This document shows positions 33,293 through 41,538 of a DNA stretch of 64,000 nucleotides, piece by piece; positions within the stretch are counted from its first letter, which is position 1, and the number at the start of each line of letters is the position of its first letter. The stretch lies in the NCBI RefSeq assembly GCF_003634615.1, contig NZ_RBKX01000001.1, positions 682,001-746,000 on the forward strand, written 5' to 3'. This DNA comes from Flavobacterium sp. 102 (GTDB taxonomy: Bacteria > Bacteroidota > Bacteroidia > Flavobacteriales > Flavobacteriaceae). The notes under the pieces were generated by a model. That model saw only the letters and a program-made list of their open reading frames with translations, was not told where the DNA came from and made no database searches. The position numbers and the translations under genes are program-made.

Positions 33293-33370
33293 TAGTGTTC
33301 AGTGTTCAGTATTGAGTGTTCAGTTTCAGTGGGATTTCTGCGAACTGCAACTTCTTACTGAATACTAGTG
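33293..33370. repeat. STRR-like element, AGTGTTCAGT family (copy 3)
   Basis: TAGTGTTCAGTGTTCAGTATT, GAGTGTTCAGTTTCAGTGGG, then the complementary TTACTGAATACTAGTG. It lies between the DUF59 and DUF2480 genes, both co-directional. It is the purest run of the AGTGTTC word in the window. Confidence 0.75.
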
Positions 33371-33694
33371 TTAAAGCATTCCCAGTTCTAACTTGGCTTC
33401 TTCACTCATCAAATCTTTGCTCCAAGGCGGATCAAAAGTGATTTCCACTTCGCAGGATTTAACAGTGTCGATTTTTTTAATTTTTTCTTCTACTTCGCGC
33501 GGTAAAGTTTCCGCTACCGGACAATTTGGTGAGGTTAGTGTCATCAAGACTTTTACTTCATTGTCTTCGTTAATCATCACGTCGTAGATTAAGCCTAATT
33601 CGTAGATATCTACAGGGATTTCAGGGTCATAAATGCCTTTTAAGGTTTTCACCACATTTTCGCCTAAATTGATATCGTCTTTAAATTCTTCCAT
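33371..33694 (-). CDS. SUF-associated DUF59 (MIP18-like) protein
   Basis: A 107-residue DUF59 protein. I chose the ATG at 33694 (MEEFKDDINLGENVV), which avoids overlap with sufE. An upstream start would add eleven odd residues. The family motifs are GIYDPEIPVDIYELGLIYDV and TLTSPNCPVAETLPREVEEKI, with the conserved cysteine. A second part, EITFDPPWSKDLMSEEAKLELGML, is standard. The family helps deliver or assemble Fe-S clusters (SufT/Cia2-like). It sits 4 bases downstream of sufE. Confidence 0.93.
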   Translation of the reverse strand: MEEFKDDINLGENVVKTLKGIYDPEIPVDIYELGLIYDVMINEDNEVKVLMTLTSPNCPVAETLPREVEEKIKKIDTVKSCEVEITFDPPWSKDLMSEEAKLELGML

Positions 33695-33698
33695 AATT

Positions 33699-34118
33699 TT
33701 AATTTTTAGCATTGAATGCCAAAGCATACATTTTAAGTTTTTTTACCATCGAAACCAAACCGTTGGCTCTGGTTGGTGATAAATGTTCTTTTAAGCCAAT
33801 TTCATCAATGAAATCAGTATTAGCATCTAAAATATCCGAAGCTTTTTGATTAGAAAATGCACGGATTAGAATAGCGATAATGCCTTTGGTCAATATCGCA
33901 TCGCTATCGGCTGTGAAGACAATTTTATCGCCTTGTTGTTCGGCATGAACCCATACTTTCGATTGACAACCGGTGATTATATTATCTTCGGTTTTATATT
34001 GTTCTTCTATTAACGGCAATCCTTTTCCGAGGTCGATGATGTATTCGTATCGTTGCATCCAATCGTCGAACATCGAGAACTCGTCAACGATTTCGTCTTG
34101 TATTTCTTTTATGCTCAT
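33699..34118 (-). CDS. sufE: Cysteine desulfuration protein SufE
   Basis: A 139-residue SufE, which takes persulfide sulfur from SufS and passes it to the SufBCD scaffold. The start MSIKEIQDEIVDEFSMFDDWMQRYEYIIDLGKGLP and the active-site loop NIITGCQSKVWVHAEQQGD, with the acceptor cysteine, are diagnostic. The C-terminal LKEHLSPTRANGLVSMVKKLK is typical. Its start codon overlaps the stop of the preceding lipoprotein gene (ATGA). Confidence 0.96.
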   Translation of the reverse strand: MSIKEIQDEIVDEFSMFDDWMQRYEYIIDLGKGLPLIEEQYKTEDNIITGCQSKVWVHAEQQGDKIVFTADSDAILTKGIIAILIRAFSNQKASDILDANTDFIDEIGLKEHLSPTRANGLVSMVKKLKMYALAFNAKN

Positions 34119-34555
34119 TCTTCTTTTTCTTTGGCAATAGCCACTATTTTATTGACTAATTTTTCTATCGCGACAGGCGGAAAACCGTGATCAAAATCGG
34201 TGGTTTCATAATCCTTATCCTGGTAGCGTATTTTTAAATTGGCAATCGCCGCACCATCATAAAATCGTTTTTGTGTTGGATCTTTCAGTTTTGGCACTTC
34301 TTCCAAATTAATTTTAGCGAAAGCCGTAACCAATGCTGCCCAATCGGCATCAGAGATGGAGATTTCTTCCTTAGGTGCTGTTTCGTTTCGGTCTCTTGAG
34401 ATGGTGGCTTTTTGATTGATAATTACAACTTTTTGGTAAAACCCACGAGTATTTGCAGTGTATTGAATAACAGTATTAGTCAAATCATTCTGCGTTTCAT
34501 TGTTACAACTTTTTCCGAGAAAAATAGTTAGTAAAATCATAATTATTGCTTTCAT
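34115..34555 (-). CDS. Hypothetical lipoprotein within the suf cluster
   Basis: A 146-residue predicted lipoprotein (signal MKAIIMILLTIFLGKSC, lipobox-like GKSC). The mature part has TANTRGFYQKVVIINQKATIS, ISDADWAALVTAFAKINLEEVP, a DPTQKRFYDGAAIANLKIRYQDKDYETTDFDHGFPPVAIEKLV stretch and a short helical end. I recognise no enzyme motif. It is 11 bases after sufS and overlaps sufE, so it is a true member of the operon, but a link to Fe-S assembly is unproven. Similar small lipoproteins occur in flavobacterial suf loci, from memory. Confidence 0.75.
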   Translation of the reverse strand: MKAIIMILLTIFLGKSCNNETQNDLTNTVIQYTANTRGFYQKVVIINQKATISRDRNETAPKEEISISDADWAALVTAFAKINLEEVPKLKDPTQKRFYDGAAIANLKIRYQDKDYETTDFDHGFPPVAIEKLVNKIVAIAKEKEE

Positions 34556-34566
34556 CGGTCTTTGTT

Positions 34567-35781
34567 TTAAGATAACATCATTTGGGCTTTTTTAATCGCT
34601 TCGACCATAGAATCGATTTCTTCTTTGGTATTGTAAAAAGCAAAACTAGCTCTTATCGTTCCGGGAATATTAAAATGGTCCATAATCGGCTGTGCGCAAT
34701 GATGTCCGGTGCGCACCGCTATGCCCAACTTATCGATAATTGTGCCAATGTCGTATGGATGAATCCCATCGATATTAAACGAAATTACGGAAGTTTTTTG
34801 TTCTGCCGTACCAAAAATTTTCAATCCTTTGATTTCTAGTAATTTCTCGGTAGCGTATTCAAGTAGTTCATTTTCGTATGGCGCGATGTTGTCAAAACCA
34901 ATTGCATTCAAATAATCAATCGCAGTTCCAAGGACAATTCCGTCGGCTATATTGGGTGTTCCGGCTTCGAATTTGTGTGGTAAATCGGCATAAGTAGTTT
35001 TTTCAAAGGTCACGGTCGCAATCATTTCGCCTCCGCCTTGGTAAGGTGGTAATTTACGCAGCCAATCTTCTTTTCCATATAGAATTCCGATTCCGGTTGG
35101 TCCGCAAATTTTATGTCCAGAAAACACATAAAAATCACAATCCAAAGCTTGAACGTCAGGTTTTAAATGCGGTGTCGCTTGAGCACCATCAATTAAAATC
35201 GCGGCACCAACTTCGTGCGCTTTGTCAATCATATATTTGATGGGGTTTATCGTTCCCAAGGCATTTGAAATATGATTTACTGTTACGATTTTGGTTTTGG
35301 CAGAAAGTAATTTATCGTATTCCGACATGATTAATTCGCCTTTTTCATTCATCGGAATGACTTTTAAAGTTGCTCCGGTTTTCTCGCAAAGCATTTGCCA
35401 AGGCACAATATTGCTATGGTGTTCTAAAGCGGAAACCAAAACCTCATCACCTTGTTTTAAAAACGCAGCAAATCCATTGGCAATCGCATTAATTCCGTGC
35501 GTCGTTCCCGAAGTAAAAATCACTTCGTGAGCGTGTTTAGCGTTGATATGATTTTGGATTTTACCTCTTGAAACTTCATACGCATCAGTGGCCAATTGGC
35601 TCAAAGTATGCACGCCACGGTGAATATTGGCATTAATCTCTTGGTAATATTTAGATATCGCATCAATAACCACTTGTGGTTTTTGCGAAGTAGCGCCGTT
35701 ATCAAAATAGACGAGCGGTTTGCCATTGACCTTTTGGGAAAGTATCGGAAAATCAGCTCTAATTTTTTGGATGTCTAACAT
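34567..35781 (-). CDS. sufS: Cysteine desulfurase SufS
   Basis: A 404-residue type II PLP-dependent cysteine desulfurase supplying sulfur for Fe-S clusters. Clear motifs: KPLVYFDNGATSQKP, VHTLSQLATDAYE, FTSGTTHGINAIA, the PLP lysine in FSGHKICGPTGIGILYG and the sulfur-carrying cysteine in RTGHHCAQPIMDHF. It begins the second suf block, with a -7 promoter element (35808-35815), and is followed by the lipoprotein, sufE, DUF59 and DUF2480 genes. Confidence 0.97.
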   Translation of the reverse strand: MLDIQKIRADFPILSQKVNGKPLVYFDNGATSQKPQVVIDAISKYYQEINANIHRGVHTLSQLATDAYEVSRGKIQNHINAKHAHEVIFTSGTTHGINAIANGFAAFLKQGDEVLVSALEHHSNIVPWQMLCEKTGATLKVIPMNEKGELIMSEYDKLLSAKTKIVTVNHISNALGTINPIKYMIDKAHEVGAAILIDGAQATPHLKPDVQALDCDFYVFSGHKICGPTGIGILYGKEDWLRKLPPYQGGGEMIATVTFEKTTYADLPHKFEAGTPNIADGIVLGTAIDYLNAIGFDNIAPYENELLEYATEKLLEIKGLKIFGTAEQKTSVISFNIDGIHPYDIGTIIDKLGIAVRTGHHCAQPIMDHFNIPGTIRASFAFYNTKEEIDSMVEAIKKAQMMLS

Positions 35782-35807
35782 GGTATTATTTAGAAAAATT
35801 CTAAATA

Positions 35808-35815
35808 CAAAAGTA
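35808..35815 (-). promoter_or_regulatory. -7 promoter element of the sufS block
   Basis: Minus-strand TACTTTTG matches TAnnTTTG, 26 bases before the sufS start. It shows that the sufS-sufE-DUF59-DUF2480 genes do not depend on sufABCD transcription. Confidence 0.6.
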
Positions 35816-35960
35816 GCTAAAATGGAATTGTTAATTGCTAAACAAATATTAATATTTTAGGCTTTTGAACCATATAAGTTATATAAGAAAGTAGAAGCTC
35901 AAATGAACTTAAATGTCTTATATGATTGAAATTTTATAAATTGCTTCAAAATTAATTCCC

Positions 35961-37301
35961 ATGAAAAAACTTCTCAAAATCTTTGCTGTTTTATTGTTGG
36001 TTGCTTTTGTTTATTTGCGAATTGCTATTTATCCACAACTCGATTTGATTTCAGGTTTTTCGGCAAAGAGCGTGGCTTCCGGACATTTCATTGATAATCG
36101 TTCGCTTGAAACCATTCAAAAAGGCGACAATGATATTCCTAAAGTGGATTGGGCCACCAATGAAATTGATGAAAACGGAAAGTTTGCGACTTCAAAAGTG
36201 TATGGATTAAAAACACGAAAAGCCATTTACCGCGAAGGTTTGGGCGCGACGTTAATCAACGATGATTTTGAGGTAAGCAAATCTTATAATGTTCCGAAAC
36301 GGACTTTTTTAAAGAACAATTTGCCTTATCCTTATGGAAATAATAATCCGATAGATACTGTTTTTTCCAATATTGATTACGCCAAATTACAAAAAACGGT
36401 CGAGAGTGCTTTTGACAAAGAAGGAGAGAAAAACAAACGCACCCGTTCTGTGGTTGTCCTTTATAAAGACAAATTAATTGCCGAAAAATATGCACCGGGC
36501 TTTACCGCTACTTCTAAAATTTTAGGCTGGTCGATGACTAAAAGTTTGACCGCAACTTATTTCGGAATTCTACAAAAACAAGGCAAAATCGACATTATGA
36601 AACCAGCTCCGATTGCGGAATGGAAAAATGACGAACGTTCCAAAATCACCATTAATGATTTATTACATATGAATTCAGGTTTGGAATGGGAAGAAAGCTA
36701 TACGAAGATTTCTGACGCTACCAAAATGCTTTTCGTAGCTCAAGACATGACTAAACCACAAATTGATAAACCTTTGGTGGGAAAACCGAATAATAGTTGG
36801 AATTACTCTTCGGGAACAACCAATTTATTATCCGGAATTTTACGAAAACAATTCAAAACCCATCAGGAATATTTAGATTTTTGGTACAGCAGTTTGTTTG
36901 ATAAAATCGGGATGAATTCAGCTTTGGTAGAAGTCGATATGGCCGGAAATTTTGTGGGTTCGTCCTATGGTTGGGCTACAACGCGTGATTGGGCGAAGTT
37001 TGGTTTGCTTTATTTAAACAAAGGCAATTGGAACGGCGAGCAAATATTTGATCCAAGCTGGGCAAAATATGTGGCAACGCCAACCAATAGCTCTAATGGT
37101 CTTTACGGCGGTCATTTTTGGCTAAACGCCAATGGTAAATATCCTGATGTTCCCAGAGATTTATACCATTGTAGCGGTTTTCAAGGGCAAATGGTGTTTG
37201 TCATTCCGTCAATGGATTTGGTTGTAGTTCGAATGGGATTGAGTGAAGACTTCGATTTTAATGGGTTTTTGAGGGAGATTATTTTATCAATAAAGAAGTA
37301 A
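35961..37301 (+). CDS. Beta-lactamase-fold serine hydrolase inserted in the suf cluster
   Basis: A 446-residue serine hydrolase with one N-terminal membrane anchor (KIFAVLLLVAFVYLRIAIYP). The class C beta-lactamase/esterase motifs are present: SxxK as LGWSMTKSLTATYFG, YxN-like WNYSSGTTNLLSG and an HxG-like segment near LYHCSGFQGQMVFV. Such proteins are mostly esterases or peptidases, not antibiotic resistance enzymes. It is read opposite to the suf genes and splits sufABCD from sufS. Its 3' end faces sufD across an inverted repeat. Confidence 0.88.
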   Translation: MKKLLKIFAVLLLVAFVYLRIAIYPQLDLISGFSAKSVASGHFIDNRSLETIQKGDNDIPKVDWATNEIDENGKFATSKVYGLKTRKAIYREGLGATLINDDFEVSKSYNVPKRTFLKNNLPYPYGNNNPIDTVFSNIDYAKLQKTVESAFDKEGEKNKRTRSVVVLYKDKLIAEKYAPGFTATSKILGWSMTKSLTATYFGILQKQGKIDIMKPAPIAEWKNDERSKITINDLLHMNSGLEWEESYTKISDATKMLFVAQDMTKPQIDKPLVGKPNNSWNYSSGTTNLLSGILRKQFKTHQEYLDFWYSSLFDKIGMNSALVEVDMAGNFVGSSYGWATTRDWAKFGLLYLNKGNWNGEQIFDPSWAKYVATPTNSSNGLYGGHFWLNANGKYPDVPRDLYHCSGFQGQMVFVIPSMDLVVVRMGLSEDFDFNGFLREIILSIKK

Positions 37302-37302
37302 A

Positions 37303-37403
37303 CTTAACCGCAAATTTTGCTAAGAAATACACAAAGGGCGCAAAGTTGTTTATCAAACTTACGCCCTTTGCAATTTTTACTTTGGGTTCCCTTACGGTTA
37401 TAA
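37303..37403. repeat. STRR-like inverted element, AACCGCAAA family (copy 2), with terminator-like core
   Basis: CTTAACCGCAAATTTTGC on the left and CTTACGGTTATAA on the right form the outer arms. Inside, CAAAGGGCG (37332-37340) pairs perfectly with CGCCCTTTG (37362-37370) and is extended by AAGTT / AACTT. The inner hairpin may terminate transcription of both the serine hydrolase and sufD. Related to the element at 14921. Confidence 0.75.
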
Positions 37404-37404
37404 C

Positions 37405-38721
37405 TTATAAATTAAAGCCTAAATTCACGCCCAATTTTGTAGCGATGATTTTAGTAATTCTCTTTTTCAATTCCGGGATTTTGATACTTTCGATGACTTC
37501 ATTCGAAAACGCATACATTAATAACGCTTTGGCTTCTTTCTTAGGAATACCACGTTGTTGCATGTAGAACATGGCGGTTTCGTCTAATTGTCCAATGGTA
37601 CAACCGTGGGAACATTTTACGTCATCGGCAAAAATTTCCAATTGTGGCTTAGCATTTATCGTTGCTTTATCGCCTAACAAAATATTGTTGTTTTGTTGGA
37701 ACGCATCGGTTTTTTGCGCTTCTTTTTCGACATAAATTTTTCCGTTGAAAACACCTGTTGAACTTCCGGCCAAGATGGTTTTGTAGTTCTGATGACTTTC
37801 GCAGTTTGGCGTCGCATGGTTTACCAAAGTGTAATGATCAACGTGTTGTTTGTCGCCAATAATGGTAATGCCTTTTAAAGTCGAATCGATTCTTTCTCCA
37901 AAATGATAGAAATTTAGGTTGTTTCTCGTGATGTTGCCGCCAAAAGAAAAAGTGTGAACCGAAACGCGGCTTTCTTGTTTTTGGGAAATATAAGTGTTGT
38001 CAATCAGGTTCGCCGATTGCAAGTCGTTTTGAATTTTATAGTAATCAACGATGGCGCGCTTTTGGGCAAAAATCTCAGTAACTGAGTTAGTTAACACTGT
38101 ATTTTCGTTTAAAGATTGGTGTCTTTCGATGATTTGAACGTGTGCATTTTCGCCTACGATGACCAAATTTCTTGGTTGAACCATCAAAGCGCTTTCATTT
38201 CCGGTAGAGAAATAAATGATTTCAATCGGTTTTTCTACTACTTTGCTTTTCGGGATGTTGATGTATGCACCTTCATTGGCGAAAGCCGTATTTAAAGTTG
38301 TCAAACTCTCTTCTTTGCTCGCTATTTTGTTGAAATACTCATCGATAATCATTTTGTATTTCGGTTTGTTTAAAGCTGAAGACATTAAACAAACATCCAA
38401 ACCGTCATGTGTCGTTGCCGATAAAAAAGAAGTGAATTTTCCATCCACAAAAATCACTTTATGGGTGTCGATTTCGTGCAAAAAGTATTTTTTTACCTCA
38501 GCAAATTCGATAGCATTTTCGTGTTTTGGGAATACTGAATAATCATTTTTTAAGATAGCATTCAGCGAAGTATATTTCCAAGCTTCCTCTTTTTTGGTCG
38601 GAAACCCTTTGTTTTCAAAGTTTTTTATGGCAGAAGTACGAACGTCGTGCAATTCCGAATGAACGTCAATGTGTTCTTCGAAAGCCATGAATGAGGATAT
38701 AAGTTTTTCTTTTAATTCCAT
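37405..38721 (-). CDS. sufD: Fe-S cluster assembly protein SufD
   Basis: A 438-residue SufD, which joins SufB and SufC in the Fe-S scaffold. Typical parts: ENKGFPTKKEEAWKYTSLNAIL near the N-terminus, a long right-handed beta-helix core (NFYHFGERIDSTLKGITIIGDKQHVDHYTLVNHATPNCESHQNYKTILAG), the conserved DDVKCSHGCTIGQLDETAMFYMQQRGIPKKEAKALLMYAF, and a helical end. It is 65 bases downstream of sufC, a gap that holds an STRR-like repeat. Confidence 0.96.
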   Translation of the reverse strand: MELKEKLISSFMAFEEHIDVHSELHDVRTSAIKNFENKGFPTKKEEAWKYTSLNAILKNDYSVFPKHENAIEFAEVKKYFLHEIDTHKVIFVDGKFTSFLSATTHDGLDVCLMSSALNKPKYKMIIDEYFNKIASKEESLTTLNTAFANEGAYINIPKSKVVEKPIEIIYFSTGNESALMVQPRNLVIVGENAHVQIIERHQSLNENTVLTNSVTEIFAQKRAIVDYYKIQNDLQSANLIDNTYISQKQESRVSVHTFSFGGNITRNNLNFYHFGERIDSTLKGITIIGDKQHVDHYTLVNHATPNCESHQNYKTILAGSSTGVFNGKIYVEKEAQKTDAFQQNNNILLGDKATINAKPQLEIFADDVKCSHGCTIGQLDETAMFYMQQRGIPKKEAKALLMYAFSNEVIESIKIPELKKRITKIIATKLGVNLGFNL

Positions 38722-38727
38722 GTTTTT

Positions 38728-38782
38728 GTTGTCAGTTGTCGGTTGTCGGTTATTGTTTTAACGGAGAACAGATAACAGAGAG
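38728..38782. repeat. STRR-like inverted element between sufC and sufD
   Basis: Left arm: GTCAGTT, GTCGGTT, GTCGGTT, ATT (tandem 7-mers). Right arm: AACGGAGAACAGATAACAGAG, a degenerate complement (CTGTTATCTGTTCTCCGTT). The word is not shared with other elements here. Confidence 0.65.
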
Positions 38783-38786
38783 CTTT

Positions 38787-39539
38787 TTAAGCTTCTTGCT
38801 CTTGTTTAATCCAATCGTATCCTTTTTCTTCCAACTCAAGCGCTAAAGAAGCATCACCAGATTTTACAATTTTTCCGTCCATTAAAACGTGAACGAAATC
38901 TGGAATGATATAATCTAACAAACGTTGGTAGTGCGTGATGACTAGTACCGCGTTGTTTTCGTTTTTCAATTTGTTTACACCGTTGGCCACAATTCTCAAA
39001 GCATCAATATCTAAACCCGAATCGGTTTCGTCAAGGATAGCCAATTTTGGTTCCAACATCGCCATTTGAAAAATCTCATTGCGTTTCTTTTCTCCACCCG
39101 AAAAACCTTCGTTTAACGAACGCGATAAAAACTTACGATCGATTTCCAATAATTCTGATTTCTCACGGATTAGTTTCAGCATTTCGTTGGCCGGCATTTC
39201 TTCTTTTCCGTTGGCTTTTCGGCTTTCGTTGATGGCAGTTTTCATAAAGTTGGTCACCGAAACACCCGGAATTTCTACCGGATATTGGAATGATAAGAAA
39301 ACCCCTTTGTGAGCTCTTTCTTCCGGCGCCAATTCTGAAATGTCTTCGCCCTCTAATAGGATTACACCTTCAGTTACGTTGTAATTTTCATTTCCGGCAA
39401 TGATAGAAGAAAGTGTACTTTTTCCGGCACCGTTTGGTCCCATAATCGCATGTACTTCTCCGGCTTTTATCTCGAGATTAATTCCTTTTAAAATCTCTTT
39501 ATCTTCAACACTAGCGTGTAAGTTTGTTATTTGTAACAT
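38787..39539 (-). CDS. sufC: Fe-S cluster assembly ATPase SufC
   Basis: A 250-residue ABC-type ATPase of the SufBCD scaffold. Walker A is GPNGAGKST (residues about 34-42), the signature is [14 protein letters not shown], and Walker [17 protein letters not shown]. The H-loop is VITHYQRLL. It powers conformational change in SufB-SufD during cluster assembly. It follows sufB by 30 bases. Confidence 0.97.
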   Translation of the reverse strand: MLQITNLHASVEDKEILKGINLEIKAGEVHAIMGPNGAGKSTLSSIIAGNENYNVTEGVILLEGEDISELAPEERAHKGVFLSFQYPVEIPGVSVTNFMKTAINESRKANGKEEMPANEMLKLIREKSELLEIDRKFLSRSLNEGFSGGEKKRNEIFQMAMLEPKLAILDETDSGLDIDALRIVANGVNKLKNENNAVLVITHYQRLLDYIIPDFVHVLMDGKIVKSGDASLALELEEKGYDWIKQEQEA

Positions 39540-39569
39540 TTTTTAAATGTGTTTTGTTCTAATTTATGA

Positions 39570-41018
39570 TTATCCTACTGAACCTTCAAGTGAAATCTCT
39601 AATAACTTCTGAGCTTCAACTGCAAATTCCATTGGCAACTTGTTCAGTACGTCTTTACTAAAACCATTTACGATTAACGCAATTGCTTTTTCGGTTGGAA
39701 TGCCTCGTTGGTTACAATAAAATACTTGGTCTTCTCCGATTTTGGAAGTTGTCGCTTCGTGTTCGATTTTAGCTGAAGAATTTTTACTCTCGATGTAAGG
39801 AAACGTATGCGCTCCACAATTATTACCCATCAACAACGAGTCACATTGCGAGAAGTTACGGGCATTATCAGCTCTAGCGCCAATTTGCACCAAGCCTCTA
39901 TAGCTGTTTTGTGATTTTCCGGCAGAAATTCCTTTAGAAATGATTGTTGATCTGGTATTTTTACCCAAATGAATCATCTTGGTTCCGGTATCGGCTTGTT
40001 GGTAATTATTGGTTACGGCAATCGAATAAAATTCACCGATTGAATTGTCGCCTTTCAAAATAACTGAAGGATATTTCCAAGTAATGGCCGAACCGGTTTC
40101 TACTTGTGTCCATGAAATTTTTGCGTTTTTCTCGCAGAAACCTCTTTTGGTTACAAAGTTGAAAACGCCGCCTTTGCCTTCCTTATTTCCGGGATACCAG
40201 TTTTGAACAGTAGAATATTTGATTTCGGCACCGTCTAAAGCAATAAGCTCGACAACGGCAGCGTGTAATTGATTTTCGTCCCGACTTGGCGCAGTACATC
40301 CTTCCAAATAAGAAACATAACTGTCTTCATCAGCTACTAAAAGTGTTCTTTCGAATTGACCGGTTCCGGCTTGGTTGATACGGAAATACGTGGATAATTC
40401 CATTGGACAACGAACGCCTTTTGGAATATAACAGAATGAACCGTCAGAGAAAACCGCTGAGTTCAATGCCGCATAAAAATTGTCTTTTTGAGGAACAACC
40501 GTCCCTAAATATTTTTGAACCAAATCGGGATATTCGCGAATCGCTTCGGAAATACTCATGAAAATGATGCCTTTTTCGGCTAAAGTCTTTTTGAATGTTG
40601 TTGCTACAGAAACCGAATCAACCACGATATCCATAGCAATATTGTTCATTTTTTTCTGTTCGTCCAAAGAAATCCCTAACTTTTTGTACATCGCTAAAAG
40701 TTCAGGATCTACATCGTCAAGAGTTTTATTCGGGTCAGCTTTTTTAGGTGCCGAATAATAAGAAATCGCTTGAAAATCGGGCTTTTGATAATTTACATTT
40801 GCCCAATCCGGTTCAATCATTTCCTGCCAAGCGCGAAACGCTCCGATGCGCCAATCGGTCATCCATTGCGGTTCTTCTTTTTTCAAAGAAATAGCGCGAA
40901 CGATATCTTCGTTTAGCCCAATAGGAAACGTCTCCGACTCTAAATCAGTGTAGAAACCGTATTCGTATTCTTTATTTTCGAGTTCGACTTTTAAGTCGTC
41001 TTCCGTATATTTTGCCAT
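39570..41018 (-). CDS. sufB: Fe-S cluster assembly protein SufB
   Basis: A 482-residue scaffold subunit. Conserved blocks are [78 protein letters not shown], and [54 protein letters not shown]. These include the cysteine and acidic residues that hold the nascent cluster. Length is typical. It lies 9 bases after sufA and begins the core scaffold genes. Confidence 0.97.
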   Translation of the reverse strand: MAKYTEDDLKVELENKEYEYGFYTDLESETFPIGLNEDIVRAISLKKEEPQWMTDWRIGAFRAWQEMIEPDWANVNYQKPDFQAISYYSAPKKADPNKTLDDVDPELLAMYKKLGISLDEQKKMNNIAMDIVVDSVSVATTFKKTLAEKGIIFMSISEAIREYPDLVQKYLGTVVPQKDNFYAALNSAVFSDGSFCYIPKGVRCPMELSTYFRINQAGTGQFERTLLVADEDSYVSYLEGCTAPSRDENQLHAAVVELIALDGAEIKYSTVQNWYPGNKEGKGGVFNFVTKRGFCEKNAKISWTQVETGSAITWKYPSVILKGDNSIGEFYSIAVTNNYQQADTGTKMIHLGKNTRSTIISKGISAGKSQNSYRGLVQIGARADNARNFSQCDSLLMGNNCGAHTFPYIESKNSSAKIEHEATTSKIGEDQVFYCNQRGIPTEKAIALIVNGFSKDVLNKLPMEFAVEAQKLLEISLEGSVG

Positions 41019-41027
41019 AGTGTTATT

Positions 41028-41357
41028 CTAAAGTGAGAATGATTCTCCGCATCCGCATGTTCGTGATGCATTTGGATTGTTAAATACAAATCCTTTTCCG
41101 TTCAATCCGCCTGAAAACTCCAAAATGGTTCCGGCTAAGTATAAAAATGACTTTTTTTCAACGGCAATTTTTACATGGTTGTCTTCAAAAACTTTGTCGT
41201 TTTCGCCAAGTTCTTTGTCAAATTTTAATTCATACGACAAACCCGAGCAACCACCACTTTTTACGCCTACTCGCACGTAATCTTGGGCAGCGTCAAAACC
41301 GTCATCTTTCATCATATCGATGATTTTTTTGCTGGCTGAATCTGAAACTTTGATCAT
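41028..41357 (-). CDS. sufA: A-type Fe-S carrier (HesB/IscA family)
   Basis: A 109-residue A-type carrier. It has the three conserved cysteines: GVKSGGCSGLSYEL and the C-terminal SRTCGCGESFSL pair. The family accepts new clusters from SufBCD and passes them to apo-proteins. It is the first gene of the sufABCD block, with a -7 element TAACTTTG (41387-41394 on the minus strand) 29 bases upstream. Confidence 0.95.
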   Translation of the reverse strand: MIKVSDSASKKIIDMMKDDGFDAAQDYVRVGVKSGGCSGLSYELKFDKELGENDKVFEDNHVKIAVEKKSFLYLAGTILEFSGGLNGKGFVFNNPNASRTCGCGESFSL

Positions 41358-41386
41358 GTCTATTTTGATTTTGTCTAAATAAAGGG

Positions 41387-41394
41387 CAAAGTTA
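41387..41394 (-). promoter_or_regulatory. -7 promoter element of sufABCD
   Basis: Minus-strand TAACTTTG matches TAnnTTTG, 29 bases before the sufA start. I saw no clear IscR-type site. Confidence 0.6.
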
Positions 41395-41538
41395 ACACAA
41401 ATATCCTTTTTTACGGCATTTCAAAGCATTTTTATAACTAATTTAAGAATAGAAAAAAATGATTTTGAGGATTTAAAAGCGACAGATTTTTAGTAATTTG
41501 CAAGCCATTTACAAGATTAACCGAAGAAAATTCAACAA

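Noticed and set aside
35961..37301. Serine hydrolase as an antibiotic-resistance beta-lactamase
   Set aside because: The length, membrane anchor and motif context fit the broad esterase/peptidase family; no resistance function can be supported.
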